Below are positions 16,609 to 26,726 of a stretch of 45,547 bases of DNA, in pieces. Position numbers and translations under genes: made by a program. The stretch spans positions 1 to 45,547 of the forward strand of contig NZ_JALLGL010000010.1 of NCBI RefSeq assembly GCF_023072675.1, written 5' to 3'. The notes under the pieces are model-generated. The model worked only from the letters and a program-made list of their open reading frames with translations. It had not been told where the DNA came from and searched no databases. How positions within the stretch are numbered: the first letter of the stretch is position 1; each line of letters begins with the position of its first letter. Source of the stretch: Streptomyces sp. XM83C. Lineage in GTDB: Bacteria; Actinomycetota; Actinomycetes; Streptomycetales; Streptomycetaceae.

Positions 16609-16638
16609 TTGTCATCTCTTTAATCGTGCGGCAAGATA
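16609..16638 (+). promoter_or_regulatory. Putative lysR promoter, nearly leaderless
   Basis: TTGTCA at 16609-16614 and AAGATA at 16633-16638 are separated by 18 bases and lie directly before the lysR ATG at 16646. Transcription would start at or within a few bases of the ATG, giving a leaderless mRNA, which is common in Streptomyces. No Shine-Dalgarno is seen. Confidence 0.4.
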
Positions 16639-16645
16639 GATCGTC

Positions 16646-17530
16646 ATGGAGCTGCAACAGATGCGGTACGTGGTGGCGGTCGCCGAGACGAACAGCTTCA
16701 CCCGGGCCGCGCAGCGCTGTCTGGTCGTGCAGTCCGCGCTCAGCCATCAGATCGCGCGTCTGGAGCAGGAGCTGGGAGCGAAGCTGTTCGAGCGGACCAC
16801 GCGCCGGGTGCGGCTCACGCCGGCCGGTGCGGCGTTCCTGCCCGCCGCCCGCCAGTGTCTGGAGGCCGCCGAACGCGCGGTCGTCGAGGTCGCCGCGGCC
16901 GTCGGGGAGGTCCGCGGCCGGCTGTCGGTGGGGCTGATCCCGTCCGTCGCCGCCGTGGACATCCCGCGCGCGCTGCGCGACTACCGGCAGCGGTATCCGC
17001 AGGTGCGGATCAGTCTGCGGGTGGGGGCCAGTGACGACCTGGTCGAGCAGGTCAAGCAGGGGGCCATCGAGGTCGCGTTCCTCGGGCTGCCGACCACGTC
17101 CCGGCCCGAGGGGGTCAACTGCCGGGAACTGGCCCGCGACCGGCTCGTCGCGGTCGTCGCGCCCGATCACCCGCTCGCCGACGAACCGGCCGTCGATCTC
17201 GCGCGGCTGGCCTCCGAGGTGTTCGTCGACCTGCCCGCGAAGACCGCCGGGCGCGCCCAGTCCGACCTCGCGTTCTCCGCCGCCGGCCTCACCCGTGACG
17301 TGGCGTTCGAGGTGACCAACGCGGACTTCCTGGCCCGCCTCGTCGGGCAGGGCCTGGGCGTGGCGATGCTGCCGGCCGCGTATGTGGCGCAGCTCAGCGG
17401 GGTCACCACCATCGAGGTCGTGGACGCGCCGGCGCGGGTGGAGTACATCATCTGGAGCGCGGACGGGCGTACGCCCGCGGCGACCGCGTTCCTGCGGGCC
17501 CTCGGGGTGCCGGAGGCCGAGTCGGGGTGA
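16646..17530 (+). CDS. LysR-family transcriptional regulator
   Basis: The 294-aa protein has the N-terminal LysR helix-turn-helix (SFTRAAQRCLVVQSALSHQI at about 17-36, then LEQELGAKLFERTTRRVRLT) and a periplasmic-binding-like effector domain from about 90 to 290. It is divergent from the Rv2466c-like gene and, by the usual LysR layout, probably controls it and perhaps the exporters. Because the neighbours include a thiol-type enzyme and pumps, the ligand may be the pathway product or an oxidative signal. Confidence 0.92.
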   Translation: MELQQMRYVVAVAETNSFTRAAQRCLVVQSALSHQIARLEQELGAKLFERTTRRVRLTPAGAAFLPAARQCLEAAERAVVEVAAAVGEVRGRLSVGLIPSVAAVDIPRALRDYRQRYPQVRISLRVGASDDLVEQVKQGAIEVAFLGLPTTSRPEGVNCRELARDRLVAVVAPDHPLADEPAVDLARLASEVFVDLPAKTAGRAQSDLAFSAAGLTRDVAFEVTNADFLARLVGQGLGVAMLPAAYVAQLSGVTTIEVVDAPARVEYIIWSADGRTPAATAFLRALGVPEAESG

Positions 17531-17548
17531 GCGCGGCGCCCTCGGGCA

Positions 17549-17631
17549 GGTCCGGGCCGTGTCGTTCGGGGCATGTCGTACGGGCCTGGCGTACGGGCCG
17601 TGGCGTACGGGCCGTGCCGTACGGCTCGTGT
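17549..17631. repeat. Six degenerate 14-bp tandem repeats
   Basis: Units start at 17549, 17563, 17577, 17590, 17604 and 17618. All follow the pattern CGTACGGGCCGTG plus one base, and one copy is a base short. They fill the gap between the convergent lysR and metF genes. They could be a slipped-strand expansion or a bidirectional termination/structure element, since every unit contains the self-complementary CGTACG or a near variant. Confidence 0.7.
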
Positions 17632-17640
17632 CGCGCCGGG

Positions 17641-18534
17641 TCAGTCGGCGAGGAGCGCCGGCTGCCGGGGCCGTACGGCGGCGTGCATCTCCAGCGTCGC
17701 CGTGGACCGGTTGAGGGTGATGTAGTGCAGGCCGGGCGCCCCTTCGGCGAGGAGCCGCGCGGCCATCTCCGTGGCGTGGTCGACGCCGATCCTGTGGCCG
17801 AGCGCCGGATCGTGGGCGGCGGCCTCCAGCCGGTGGGCCAGGTCCTCCGGGAAGGTGGCCCCGCTCAGCTCGGCGAACCGGCTGATCTGGCGGACATCGG
17901 TGGCCGGCATGATCTCCGGGATGATCGGGATGTCGCAGCCGGCCGCCGCCACCCGGTCCCGCAGCCGCAGATAGTCCTCCACACGGAAGAACATCTGCGT
18001 GACGGCGTAGTCCGCGCCCGCCCGGCATTTCGCGACGAAGTGCCGGATGTCGCTGTCCCAGTCGGGCGAGCGCGGATGGCGTTCGGGGAACGCGGCGACA
18101 CCGATGCTGAAGTCGCCCGACTCCCGCACCAGCGACACCAGTTCGTGCGCATACGTGAAACCGTCGGGGTGCGGTGTCCACGGGCCGCGCGGATCGCCCG
18201 GCGGGTCACCGCGCAGGACGAGCACATCGCGCACCCCGGCGTCGGCGTACCGGCCGATGATGCGCCGCAGTTCGGCGACCGAGTGGCCGACCGCGGTGAG
18301 ATGCGCGACGGGACGCAGGGTGGTCTCGGCGGCGATCCGGTGGGTCAGCTCGACGGTGCGGTCGCGGGAGGAGCCGCCCGCGCCGTACGTCACCGACACG
18401 AAGTCGGGGGCGAGCCGTTCGATCCGGCGGATCGCCCGCCACAGGCCGCGCTCCCCTGCCTCGGTCCTCGGCGGGAAGAACTCGAAGGAGAACGTGGGCG
18501 CTCCGCCGCCCACGACATCCCGCAGCGTCGTCAT
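17641..18534 (-). CDS. metF: Methylenetetrahydrofolate reductase
   Basis: The 297-aa protein matches MetF. It has [14 protein letters not shown] near the start, [34 protein letters not shown], and AAFPERHP and [10 protein letters not shown] for the barrel and FAD pocket. It reduces 5,10-methylene- to 5-methyl-THF for methionine synthesis. GGAGGG lies five bases before the ATG. It follows the adenosine-kinase gene by 13 bases and closes the core operon. Streptomyces needs one metF for primary metabolism; whether this is that copy or a cluster-specific extra needs the rest of the genome. Confidence 0.93.
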   Translation of the reverse strand: MTTLRDVVGGGAPTFSFEFFPPRTEAGERGLWRAIRRIERLAPDFVSVTYGAGGSSRDRTVELTHRIAAETTLRPVAHLTAVGHSVAELRRIIGRYADAGVRDVLVLRGDPPGDPRGPWTPHPDGFTYAHELVSLVRESGDFSIGVAAFPERHPRSPDWDSDIRHFVAKCRAGADYAVTQMFFRVEDYLRLRDRVAAAGCDIPIIPEIMPATDVRQISRFAELSGATFPEDLAHRLEAAAHDPALGHRIGVDHATEMAARLLAEGAPGLHYITLNRSTATLEMHAAVRPRQPALLAD

Positions 18535-18547
18535 CGCCGCCCTCCGC

Positions 18548-19567
18548 TCATCGCCCTCGCACCTCGCTTCCCGCGCCCGACCCGGCCGTCGCGCCCTCCA
18601 GGTGCGCCCCGATCTCCCGGGCGGCCGACGGGCCGTACGTGTCGGCGATACGGGCGAGGAGTTCGGAGGGCAGCAGCTTGTACTCCTGGGTGCCGACCGT
18701 GCCGAGCACCAGCGTGGCCAGCGCGCAGCCCAATTGGGCGGCCCGCTCGTGCGGCAGCCGCCAGGCGAGGCCCGCGAGGAATCCGGCCCGGAAGGCGTCA
18801 CCGACGCCGGTCGGGTCGACCACGTCACCGGCCGGCACGGCCGGGACGTCGGTCCGCAGGCCGCCGGCCGCGAGCATGCACACGCCCCGCGCGCCACGGG
18901 TGACGATCCAGGTGCCGACCCTGCGCAGCACCTCCTCCTCGCTCCAGCCGGTGCGCTCAAGCAGCAGGGCGCTCTCGTACTCGTTGGTGAACAGCAGCCG
19001 CGCCCCCTCCACCAGCCGGCGTGTCTGCTCACCGTCGAGCCGGGCCAGCTGCTGGGACGGGTCGGCGGCGACGGGCACGCCGAGGGTGTGCGCGGCGGCG
19101 GTGTGCCGCAGCATCGCGGCGGGGTCGTCGGCACCGACCAGCACCAGGTCCAGTCCCCCGGTACGCAGGTGCACCTCGGCCAGGTCGATCCCGCCGGCCT
19201 CGGCCATGGCACCCGCGTAGAACGTGGCGATCTGGTTCTGGTCGGTGTCGGTCGTGCACACGAACCGGGCGGTGTGCAGGGTGTCGCTGACCCGGACGGA
19301 GGCGGTGTCCACCCCGGCGTCCCGCAGCCGCTGCCCGTAGGGGGCGAAGTCCAGGCCGGCGGCGCCGACCAGGACCGGCCGCAGACCGAGGCGGGCCATG
19401 CCCCAGGAGATGTTCGCGCCGACGCCTCCCTCCCGTACCTCCAGATGGTCGGCGAGGAACGACAGCGACACGTGCTCGACCATCTCGCTCAGGAACTGCT
19501 CGGCGAAACGGCCCGGATACACCATGAGATGGTCGACGGCGATGGAGCCGGACACGGCGATACGCAC
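18548..19567 (-). CDS. adoK: Adenosine kinase (PfkB family)
   Basis: The 339-aa protein is a PfkB sugar/nucleoside kinase. Its N-terminus ([20 protein letters not shown]), [33 protein letters not shown] and the catalytic [13 protein letters not shown] follow the mycobacterial adenosine kinase Rv2202c closely, as I recall that sequence. It phosphorylates adenosine, the by-product of SAM-dependent methylation after SAH cleavage. GTG 19567 has GAGGAG seven bases upstream. It sits between a methyltransferase and metF, so three steps of methyl-group turnover are side by side. Confidence 0.87.
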   Translation of the reverse strand: MRIAVSGSIAVDHLMVYPGRFAEQFLSEMVEHVSLSFLADHLEVREGGVGANISWGMARLGLRPVLVGAAGLDFAPYGQRLRDAGVDTASVRVSDTLHTARFVCTTDTDQNQIATFYAGAMAEAGGIDLAEVHLRTGGLDLVLVGADDPAAMLRHTAAAHTLGVPVAADPSQQLARLDGEQTRRLVEGARLLFTNEYESALLLERTGWSEEEVLRRVGTWIVTRGARGVCMLAAGGLRTDVPAVPAGDVVDPTGVGDAFRAGFLAGLAWRLPHERAAQLGCALATLVLGTVGTQEYKLLPSELLARIADTYGPSAAREIGAHLEGATAGSGAGSEVRGR

Positions 19568-19902
19568 GATGGGTCTCCTCGCTTCAGGACCGGCCGGACC
19601 GGGGCGTGCCCACGGGCCGCCCGGCGACGGCGGCGCGCGGGGCGCCGGGGACGGTGCCGGCGGCCTTGTGGGGGTGGTCCTCGGTCATGGACTGCGAGGC
19701 GGGCGGGCGACGGGACACGGGCGGCTTCCTCCTGGTCGGCGAGGGGGAGTACGACGGCGTACGGGCGGTGCCTCGGGACGGGGCGCGGCACCGTCAGCCG
19801 CCGCGGCACCGGCGGAGATCGCCCGCCGATCGCCGCGGCACCGGCGGAGGCCCCCCGCCTTTCGCGGGCGGCGCGGGGACCTCCGCCGGGCTCTGCCGGT
19901 GC
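19568..19902. other. Non-coding gap with direct repeats and hairpin
   Basis: No supported gene lies in these 335 bases. CGCCGCGGCACCGGCGGAG occurs at 19799-19817 and again at 19831-19849. The second copy leads into the terminator-like hairpin at 19841-19889. No clear promoter for adoK is visible, so it is either read through from upstream or has a cryptic promoter. Confidence 0.5.
19841..19889 (-). terminator. Stem-loop downstream of the NPPF methyltransferase gene
   Basis: CCGGCGGAGG at 19841-19850 and CCTCCGCCGG at 19880-19889 are perfect 10-bp arms. GC-rich sequence inside can extend the pairing. The hairpin starts 13 bases after the methyltransferase stop. It may end or attenuate the core operon before adoK and metF. 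Confidence 0.6.
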
Positions 19903-20613
19903 TCACGACAGGCGATGGCAGGTGAACTCCACCGGCACGTCGGCGACCGGGTTGGTGGTGCTGAACACGATCTCGTGACGCAGACCGCTGTCGTCGATGA
20001 GCTTCCGCAGATACGCCACGTCGCCCATCGTGCTGAAGAAGATCAGCATGCGGCCGTTCTCGGCGAGATGACCGCGCGCCTGGCGGAAGAACCTGGTGAG
20101 CGTGGCGTAACCCGCGTCGGTGGTGGCGGAGTCGGCGATGTCCCGTGCGGCGAACCACTGGAACGGCGGGTTGAGGACGATCAGGTCGAAGGTGCCCTCG
20201 ACGGTGCTGAAGACGTCGCTGACGCGGGCCTCGACCCGGTCGGCGACGCCGTTGCGTTCGGCGTTGGCGAGGACCGCCGCGACGGCGTCCGGGTTGATGT
20301 CGACGGCGAGCACGTCCGCGCCCTTCGAGGCCGCGGTGAGCGCGAGGGAACCGCTGCCGGTGCCCATGTCGAGGACCCGGTCGCCCTCCCGTACCTCGGC
20401 GAAGACCGCGCCGCCGAGGATCGGGGAGACCGGGCAGGGGGTCATGACCGTCGGCGGGACGGTCAGCTTCAGGCCGAGGAACGGCACGGTCTGTGCCTCC
20501 TTCTGGGGTGCGCCGCCGGACAGGACACGGCGCAGCTCCAGGACGGTGGCGACCTGCTCCTCGGGGATCAGCGGACGGTAGTCGTCGGTGGCGGTGTTCT
20601 GAAGGGACGTCAT
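19903..20613 (-). CDS. Class I SAM methyltransferase with NPPF motif (PrmC/RsmC-like)
   Basis: The 236-aa protein has SAM motif I VLDMGTGSGSLAL at about residues 84-96, an acidic turn AVDINPDA and the motif IV LNPPF at about 149-153. NPP(Y/F) marks methyltransferases that act on exocyclic or amide nitrogens, such as PrmC on Gln and RsmC/RlmA on bases. It is next to prs and psuG in the core operon. It could methylate an amide or amino nitrogen of the product or of a Gln-derived intermediate. The target is unknown and a housekeeping role is not excluded. Confidence 0.85.
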   Translation of the reverse strand: MTSLQNTATDDYRPLIPEEQVATVLELRRVLSGGAPQKEAQTVPFLGLKLTVPPTVMTPCPVSPILGGAVFAEVREGDRVLDMGTGSGSLALTAASKGADVLAVDINPDAVAAVLANAERNGVADRVEARVSDVFSTVEGTFDLIVLNPPFQWFAARDIADSATTDAGYATLTRFFRQARGHLAENGRMLIFFSTMGDVAYLRKLIDDSGLRHEIVFSTTNPVADVPVEFTCHRLS

Positions 20614-20664
20614 GACGTGAAGTGCCTCTCGTACGAGTGATGGCGAGGTGGGGTTGACGTTTCG

Positions 20665-21627
20665 TCAGACATGTCCGTCGAACAGGCTGGTGACCGAGCC
20701 GTCCTCGCAGACCTCGCGGATCGCGCGGGCCAGCAGCGGCGCGATGGACAGCACGGTCAGGCCGGGGAAGCGCTTCTCCTCGGGAATGGGCAGCGTGTCG
20801 GTGACGACGACCTCGCGTGCCCCGCAGTCGGCCAGCCGCTGCACGGCCGGGTCGGAGAGGATGCCGTGGGTGGCGGCGATGACGACGCCGACGGCGCCCT
20901 CGTCGAGCAGGACGCGGGTGGCGTTGGCGATCGTCCCACCGGTGTCGATCATGTCGTCGATGAGGACGCACAGCCGGCCGCGCACCGAGCCGACGACCCG
21001 CTTGGACACGGCCTCGTTGGGCCGGTCCGGGTCGCGGGTCTTGTGCACGAACGCGATGGGCCGGCCGCCGAGATGGTCGGCCCACTTCTCCGCCAGCCGG
21101 GTCCGCCCGGAGTCCGGCGACACCACGGTGACGGGCGCGTCCCCGTAGGTGTCGCCGACATAGGAGGCCAGCAGGTTCTGGGCGAGCAGATGGTCGACCG
21201 GGCCGTCGAAGAAGCCCTGGATCTGCGCAGTGTGCAGATCCACGGTCATGATCCGGTCGGCGCCCGCGGCCCTGAGCAGATCCGCCACGAGACGGGCCGA
21301 GATCGGCTCACGGCCGCGGTGCTTCTTGTCCTGCCGCGAGTAGCCGTAGAACGGCATGACCGCGGTGATCCGCCGGGCGCTCGCCCGCTTCAGCGCGTCC
21401 ACCATGATCAGTTGTTCCATGATCCAGGTGTTGATGGGCGTGCCGTGGCTCTGGAGGACGAACGCGTCGCTGCCGCGCACCGACTCCTCGAACCGGACGA
21501 AGATCTCCCCGTTGGCGAAGTCGTACACCGACTGCGGGGTCAGCGGAACGTCCACATGCTTGGCCACCTCCTCGGCCAGCGCGGGATGGCTGCGCCCGGC
21601 GAACAGCATCACCTTCGCGGCGGTCAT
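20665..21627 (-). CDS. prs: Ribose-phosphate pyrophosphokinase
   Basis: The 320-aa protein matches PRPP synthetase in full. It shows [16 protein letters not shown], the flexible loop [32 protein letters not shown] for metal and ribose-5-phosphate binding, and DDMIDTGGT for the pyrophosphate site. It makes PRPP from ribose 5-phosphate and ATP. ATG 21627 overlaps the psuG stop by 4 bases (21624-21627), so it is translationally coupled to the C-glycosidase homologue. This coupling suggests a dedicated, pathway-specific copy rather than the housekeeping Prs. Confidence 0.94.
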   Translation of the reverse strand: MTAAKVMLFAGRSHPALAEEVAKHVDVPLTPQSVYDFANGEIFVRFEESVRGSDAFVLQSHGTPINTWIMEQLIMVDALKRASARRITAVMPFYGYSRQDKKHRGREPISARLVADLLRAAGADRIMTVDLHTAQIQGFFDGPVDHLLAQNLLASYVGDTYGDAPVTVVSPDSGRTRLAEKWADHLGGRPIAFVHKTRDPDRPNEAVSKRVVGSVRGRLCVLIDDMIDTGGTIANATRVLLDEGAVGVVIAATHGILSDPAVQRLADCGAREVVVTDTLPIPEEKRFPGLTVLSIAPLLARAIREVCEDGSVTSLFDGHV

Positions 21628-22592
21628 CGGCCGGCCAGCTCCTTCCGGTGGGCGGCGTGCGCCGCGGCGAGCCTGCCGCCGACCTCGGCCGTACTGACCA
21701 GCACGGCCATGTTGGCCTTGGCGGAGCGGCCCTCGGTGGCCCGGTCCACCGCCCGCATCAGGTACTTGGTGATGGCCTGCCCGCGCACCCCGTCCCGCTC
21801 CGCCGCCCGCATGGCGTCCTCGATGGCCGCGTCGACCTCGTCGCTGTCGATCGCGTCCTCGGGCCGCACCGGGGTGGTGACGAGGAAGCCGCTGTGGTTG
21901 CCGAGCGCCCAGTGGTTCTCGATGGAGCGGGCGATCACCTCGTCGTCGTCGAGCCGCAGCGGACTGCGGAAGCCGCTGGTGGTGCAGTAGAACGCCGGGA
22001 AGTCGTCCGAGCGGTACGACACCACGGGCACGCACTGCGTCTCCAGGTACTCCAGCGTCAGCCCCAGGTCGAGGATCTTCTTGGCGCCCGCGCAGACCAC
22101 GGCGACCTTGGACCGGGTGAACTGGATGAGGTCGGAGGAGATGTCCATGGTCCGCTCGGCACCCCGGTGCACCCCGCCGATACCGGCCGAGGAGAAGAAC
22201 GGGATGCCCGCCAGCTCGGCCGCCACCAGCGACGACGCCACGGTCAGCGCGCCCATGCCGCCCTGCGCCAGCACCACCGGCAGGTCCCTGCTGCTCACCT
22301 TGGGGATGCCCGGCGTGGACGCGAAACGGTCGATGTCGGCGTCGGTCATCCCGACGACGATCTTCCCGCCGTCCACGGCGACGGTGGCGGGCACGGCGCC
22401 GCCCGCGCGGACCGCAGCCTCCACCTTGCGGGCTGTGGCGGCGTTGTCCGGGTAGGGCAGGCCGTGCGTGATCACGTTCGATTCCAGCGCCACCACGGGG
22501 CGGCCCACGTGCAGGGCCTCGCGCACCTCCTCGGCGTACACGAGAGGCACGGGCTGGTGGGCGGGAGCCTGAGGGGTGAGGGAGTTCGTCAT
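21624..22592 (-). CDS. psuG: Pseudouridine-5'-phosphate glycosidase homologue, probable C-glycosynthase
   Basis: The 322-aa protein keeps the PsuG active site. Numbered from ATG 22592, these are Glu37 in LESNVITHG, Lys98 in PKVSSRDL, Asp150 in the metal segment GAERTMDIS, the catalytic Lys171 in [12 protein letters not shown] and Asn294 in KANM. PsuG reversibly joins uracil and ribose 5-phosphate through a C-C bond. Homologues make showdomycin, minimycin and other C-nucleosides. A Ser-Asn replaces the usual Ser-Thr beside Glu37. AGGA lies eight bases before ATG 22592; GTG 22598 is the alternative. It follows the NRPS by 11 bases and is coupled to prs. Confidence 0.92.
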   Translation of the reverse strand: MTNSLTPQAPAHQPVPLVYAEEVREALHVGRPVVALESNVITHGLPYPDNAATARKVEAAVRAGGAVPATVAVDGGKIVVGMTDADIDRFASTPGIPKVSSRDLPVVLAQGGMGALTVASSLVAAELAGIPFFSSAGIGGVHRGAERTMDISSDLIQFTRSKVAVVCAGAKKILDLGLTLEYLETQCVPVVSYRSDDFPAFYCTTSGFRSPLRLDDDEVIARSIENHWALGNHSGFLVTTPVRPEDAIDSDEVDAAIEDAMRAAERDGVRGQAITKYLMRAVDRATEGRSAKANMAVLVSTAEVGGRLAAAHAAHRKELAGR

Positions 22593-22603
22593 CGTCACGG
22601 TCC

Positions 22604-22843
22604 TCAGCTCGCGTCCAGGCCGTAGTCCGGCGCCTTGGTGAGTATGTGCCGCCGGTTCACTATCTCCGGTATGTAGACCTGCTCGTTCCAGCGTTCCTTG
22701 TCGACCGGCTCGATCGCGATGGACACCACGCCCTCGTCGCAGCCGAATGCCGTGGACACCGCCTCCGTCACGGCCGTCACCAGCCGAAGCTGCTGCTCAC
22801 GGCTGAGCGCCACCGGGAAGTGCTTGATGTTGACGTGCGGCAT
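22604..22843 (-). CDS. 4-oxalocrotonate-tautomerase-family protein from an internal start in the NRPS frame
   Basis: The last 79 codons of the NRPS frame, from ATG 22843, encode a complete tautomerase resembling E. coli PptA/YdcE ([18 protein letters not shown] and a C-terminus KAPDYGL). Enzymes of this family use Pro-1 as catalytic base after Met removal, which needs a free N-terminus. Exactly here AAGGAG stands six bases before the ATG. Independent translation of a free, active tautomerase is therefore likely, even though the frame is also open from the NRPS. It may isomerise an imine/enamine or keto/enol intermediate from the NRPS. Confidence 0.7.
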   Translation of the reverse strand: MPHVNIKHFPVALSREQQLRLVTAVTEAVSTAFGCDEGVVSIAIEPVDKERWNEQVYIPEIVNRRHILTKAPDYGLDAS

Positions 22844-25800
22844 GATCGTCTCCTTCTGGAGTCCGAGACGCCGGCGGACGGCCTTGGCCAGTTCCCCGAC
22901 ATCCGGGTCTTTCAGGATCGAGTAGTGGTCGGCGTCGAGATCGACCATGACCGGCGGGGTGTCGGCGTAGCCGTCCGCCCCGTCCAGGAACGAGTAGTCG
23001 TCGCCCCGCGCCTTGAAGACGGTGATGGGGGCGCTGATCCGGCGCTCGGTCAGCTCCCGGAAGGTGTAGCTGAACTCGAACGTGGTCCCGACGACCTGGA
23101 TGATCCGCAGCACCAGATCGATGTCGAGGCCGGGGAAGTGCGCGCTGACGAACTCCGCGAACGTACGGTCGTCCCGGGCGACGGCGACGCACTCGTCCGC
23201 CAGCGGCCCGTCCAGCGTCCCGGAGAACACCGAGAACAGGATGCGCACATACGCCTTGTTCTCGTACGACGCGTTGCGTTCCATCGCGCACGCCGAGCGG
23301 ACCTTGGGCGCGCCGGGCGCGATCAGCACCACATGCTCGACGGTCTCCCCCAACTGCTCCAGCTGGTAAGCCGTCTCGAACGCGACGCGCGCCCCGAAGG
23401 AGTACCCGAGCAGCGTGTACGGGCCCTGCGGCTGTGTCTCGCGGATCGCCCGGACATCGTGCTCGGCCATCTGACGGATCGTCGGATAGGGCTCCTCGCC
23501 CGCGTTGATGCCGTACGCCTGCACCCCGTAGAACGGCCGGCCCTTGCCCATGCGTTCGGCGAGGAGGCGCAGGTTCATGGTGTAGCCGCCGAGACCCGGC
23601 CAGCAGAACATCGGCCTGCCCGTGCCCTCCCGCCGCAACGGCACCAGCCGGGAGGCCTCCGCCTCGTCACCGACCTGCACGCGGCGGGCCAGCGCCTCGA
23701 TGGTCGGGGACTCGAACAGCACCTGTAGCGGCAGCGACGCCCCCAGCTCCCGGTTGATCTTGTTGATGAGGCCGACCGCGATGAGGGAATTGCCGCCCGA
23801 GGCGAAGAAGTCCTCGTGCACGGAGACCTGCTCCCGCTTCATCGCCTTCCGCCACAACTGGGCGATACGGCGTTCCGCGGTGGTCCGCGGCGCGGTGAAG
23901 GGCCGCTCGTCGCTGCCCACATCGGTCTGGTCGGACGCGGCGAGCGCCCGCACGTCGATCTTGCCGTTGGCGGTGACCGGCAGCTCGTCCAGGACGACGA
24001 CCTTGTTGGGGATCATGTAGTCCGGCAGGAAGTTGATCAGGTCGTCGCGGATCATCTCCGCCGGCCCGCGCATATGGACGACGTCCTCGTTCATGCCCTC
24101 GTGGCGCCGTTGCTCCTCGCTGACCTTGCCGCCGACGAAGAAGTACGACGGCCCGGTCGGCCTGCCCAGAGCGCCGAGCACGGCGTCCATCATCCGGGCG
24201 GACGGCAGGTCGTCGCCGCCGCGGGAGCTGTACCCGGACGACATGAAGCCGAGGCCCGTGTCGTTCATCGACAGATGCTGCAAGGTACGGCCCAGGTCGA
24301 TGTAGCGGCGCCAGTCCGGCCCGCCGCGGCTGATCACGGAGATGCCGAGGCTCGCCCGGTCGTACACCGCCTGGTTGATGGCGATGACCTCTCTGCGCAG
24401 CACCATCTCGGAGGAGATCCGCTCCAGCCGGCCGTCCTGGTACGCGTACTGCCCGGCCGGCAGTCCGGCCACTTTGCCCGGGTGGGCCTGCACATAGAGG
24501 TCGACCGGCGGGTCCTCGCGCGGCCCGTCGTACGGCACCAGCGCGAACGTCCCCAGGTAGTAGTCCTCCTCGGCGACGTCCAGCCGGTCCTTGACCTGCG
24601 GCGTGTACTCCAGGGGCGCGATGTCGAGGCCGTAGCCCGGCAGGACCTCCTCCAGGAGGCCGACCATGTGCCCGGTCTCGATCTCCAGCACCTCACGGAT
24701 GTTGTTCTTGTAGACCGGTTCGATGGCCCGCTTACGGCCCAGGAAGTGGAGCACGGCACGCGGTCCGGGCCGGCCGGCCGTCTCGCCGATGAGCACCAGC
24801 CGGTGCTCGACCGGGTGGTAGTAGTACAGGCCCGCGGGCAGATCGGCGATGCCCGCGAGCTCCAGGTAGAGCTGGGTGGCGTACAGCGAACCGGGCGACG
24901 CGTAGCCGTACTTCGGCAGCAGCCGCTCCTCGCTCAGATGCTGGCCGAACCAGCGCAGGATCTCCCCGAACTCCTCCCGGCCCACCTCGGCCGGGGTGCG
25001 CCGGCGTCCACCGGTCACCCGGCGGCCCAGCAGCCGCAGCACGTCCTCGCGGGAGACCTCGCCGCCCTCGTAGAAGCGGTACGTCTTGCGGGCGAAGGCC
25101 TGCCGGCGCTGCGCCTCGGTGGCCTCACGGCCCGGCAGGTCGGTCACCGGCCGGCCGGCGATCTCCGCCGCGTTGCGCACGCCGGGGTTCGACAGCTGCG
25201 CCTTCACCTGGAGCTTGCTCTCCTTGGACTGGTGGTGGGCGCCGTGGTTGCCCTGGTCCATGAGAGCGGCCTCGCGGGGGTTCAGCTCCACGCAGGCGAT
25301 CAGGTTCTGGAAACCGGTGCGCGGGTCCTTCTTGACGATGACCGCGGCGTGCTTGACCCAGGTGTGGGTCTCGATCGCCAGCTTGATCTCGTCCAGTTCC
25401 ACCCGGAAGCCGCGCAGCTTGACCTGGTTGTCCGCGCGGCCGACGAACTGCACCGTGCCGTCGGCGTTCCAGTAGGCCAGGTCGCCGGTGCGGAACAGCC
25501 GGCCCGGCCCGAACGGGTCGGGGACGAACCTCTCCTCGGTCAGCTCCGGCCGGTGCAGATAGCCGCGCGCCAGCTGGACGCCGCCGATGTACAGCTCGCC
25601 GACCTCGCCGACGGCGACCTCTTTCTGTTTCTCGTCGAGGATGCGGTACGTCGTGCCGGCCACGGGGGCGCCGATGGAGACGGAGTTGGGGCCGTCCCCG
25701 ACGGCGGCGCGGTCCACGGGGAACGCCGAGGAGTTGATGGTGCACTCGGTCGGCCCGTACAGATTGACCAGCGTGGCCTGCGGCACGGCGTCCAGGCATT

Positions 25801-26659
25801 CCTGGGCGAGGGTTCTCGTCAGCGCCTCACCGCCGGTGAAGATCTGCCGCAGCGAGGCGCACTCCCCCAGCTCGCACGTGTCCAGCAGCGCCTGGAGCAG
25901 CGTCGGCACGCACTGCAGGGTGGTGACACCGTGGTCCTGGACGGTGCGGATGATCCGCTCGGCGTCGCGGTGGATGCCGGGGCTGCCCATCACCACGAGG
26001 GCGCCGCAGGCGGGCGCGAGGATCTCCCACTGGGCCGCGTCGAAGCTCATGGGTGTCTTCTGAAGCACCCGGGTCCCGGGGCCGATCCCGTGCTCCTCGG
26101 CGAGCCAGAGCAGCTGGTTGACGACGCTGCGGTGCTCGATCATCACGCCCTTGGGCCGGCCGGTGCTGCCCGAGGTGTAGATGACGTACGCCAGGTTCTC
26201 GGCGGCGGGCCGGACGGGCGCGGGGCCGTGGCCCTCGGTGTCGTCCAGGGTGACGATCGACGTGCCCTCGGGTGCGAGCGCGGTGAGCCGTTCCAGGAGG
26301 TCCGGCTGGGTGAGGATGACGTCGGTGGCCGAGTCCTCGATCATGTAACGCAGGCGTTCCTCGGGGTACTCCGGCGACAGCGGCAGATAGGCGCCGCCCG
26401 CGCAGAGGATGCCCCAGGCGCCGGTCATCAGATCCAGCGACGGTTCCATGAAGAGGCCGACGCGGGCGTCGGCGCGGACCCCGAGCCGGTGCAGACAGCC
26501 GGCCACCCGGTCGCTGCGGCGCAGAAGTTCACGGTAGGAGAGCCGGTCCTCGCCGTAGACGACGGCCGGCTCGTCGGGCCGTCGTGCGGCTTGCGCGCGG
26601 AGCAGATCGGGAAGGTTCGTCTTCTTGGAAGGCTCCGGGCTGGATCCGTTGTCTGGCAT
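22604..26659 (-). CDS. Indigoidine-synthetase-type NRPS (A-Ox-T-TE) continuous with a tautomerase domain
   Basis: The 1351-aa reading has a single-module NRPS. The A domain carries [14 protein letters not shown] (about 159), NLYGPTE (about 299) and RTGDLAYW (about 390). A McbC/nitroreductase-like oxidase is inserted at about 520-870 ([18 protein letters not shown]). The A10 lysine is in PVTANGKID near 900, the carrier site Ser is in FFASGGNSL near 958, and a thioesterase has [10 protein letters not shown] with Ser near 1087. The order equals BpsA/IndC, which oxidise and cyclise Gln; Gln as substrate here is inference. The final 79 residues are a tautomerase. ATG 26659 is chosen because GGGGGA lies seven bases upstream; 26662 and 26674 are alternatives. 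Confidence 0.92.
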   Translation of the reverse strand: MPDNGSSPEPSKKTNLPDLLRAQAARRPDEPAVVYGEDRLSYRELLRRSDRVAGCLHRLGVRADARVGLFMEPSLDLMTGAWGILCAGGAYLPLSPEYPEERLRYMIEDSATDVILTQPDLLERLTALAPEGTSIVTLDDTEGHGPAPVRPAAENLAYVIYTSGSTGRPKGVMIEHRSVVNQLLWLAEEHGIGPGTRVLQKTPMSFDAAQWEILAPACGALVVMGSPGIHRDAERIIRTVQDHGVTTLQCVPTLLQALLDTCELGECASLRQIFTGGEALTRTLAQECLDAVPQATLVNLYGPTECTINSSAFPVDRAAVGDGPNSVSIGAPVAGTTYRILDEKQKEVAVGEVGELYIGGVQLARGYLHRPELTEERFVPDPFGPGRLFRTGDLAYWNADGTVQFVGRADNQVKLRGFRVELDEIKLAIETHTWVKHAAVIVKKDPRTGFQNLIACVELNPREAALMDQGNHGAHHQSKESKLQVKAQLSNPGVRNAAEIAGRPVTDLPGREATEAQRRQAFARKTYRFYEGGEVSREDVLRLLGRRVTGGRRRTPAEVGREEFGEILRWFGQHLSEERLLPKYGYASPGSLYATQLYLELAGIADLPAGLYYYHPVEHRLVLIGETAGRPGPRAVLHFLGRKRAIEPVYKNNIREVLEIETGHMVGLLEEVLPGYGLDIAPLEYTPQVKDRLDVAEEDYYLGTFALVPYDGPREDPPVDLYVQAHPGKVAGLPAGQYAYQDGRLERISSEMVLRREVIAINQAVYDRASLGISVISRGGPDWRRYIDLGRTLQHLSMNDTGLGFMSSGYSSRGGDDLPSARMMDAVLGALGRPTGPSYFFVGGKVSEEQRRHEGMNEDVVHMRGPAEMIRDDLINFLPDYMIPNKVVVLDELPVTANGKIDVRALAASDQTDVGSDERPFTAPRTTAERRIAQLWRKAMKREQVSVHEDFFASGGNSLIAVGLINKINRELGASLPLQVLFESPTIEALARRVQVGDEAEASRLVPLRREGTGRPMFCWPGLGGYTMNLRLLAERMGKGRPFYGVQAYGINAGEEPYPTIRQMAEHDVRAIRETQPQGPYTLLGYSFGARVAFETAYQLEQLGETVEHVVLIAPGAPKVRSACAMERNASYENKAYVRILFSVFSGTLDGPLADECVAVARDDRTFAEFVSAHFPGLDIDLVLRIIQVVGTTFEFSYTFRELTERRISAPITVFKARGDDYSFLDGADGYADTPPVMVDLDADHYSILKDPDVGELAKAVRRRLGLQKETIMPHVNIKHFPVALSREQQLRLVTAVTEAVSTAFGCDEGVVSIAIEPVDKERWNEQVYIPEIVNRRHILTKAPDYGLDAS
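22850..22855 (-). promoter_or_regulatory. Internal Shine-Dalgarno inside the NRPS frame
   Basis: On the minus strand AAGGAG occupies 22855-22850, followed by ACGATC and the ATG at 22843. The spacing is ideal. In the NRPS frame the same bases read Gln-Lys-Glu-Thr-Ile-Met, with no stop between the thioesterase and the tautomerase. Confidence 0.65.
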
Positions 26660-26726
26660 CATGCGGTCCCCCATTGGATGAGTGGCGCCGGGCCGTTCGT
26701 GCGGGAACGGCGCGGCCTCGGGCGTC

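Noticed and set aside
18548..19567. Pseudouridine kinase (PsuK), expected beside PsuG
   Set aside because: Both are PfkB kinases, but the motifs [21 protein letters not shown] and [10 protein letters not shown] fit actinobacterial adenosine kinase. It is separated from psuG by two genes, and metF follows it.
22604..26659. A simple indigoidine pigment locus
   Set aside because: The NRPS architecture fits, but the in-frame tautomerase, the coupled prs, UPRT and TrpF-like genes and the lack of an IndB-type phosphatase make indigoidine alone an incomplete explanation. It remains a possible by-product.
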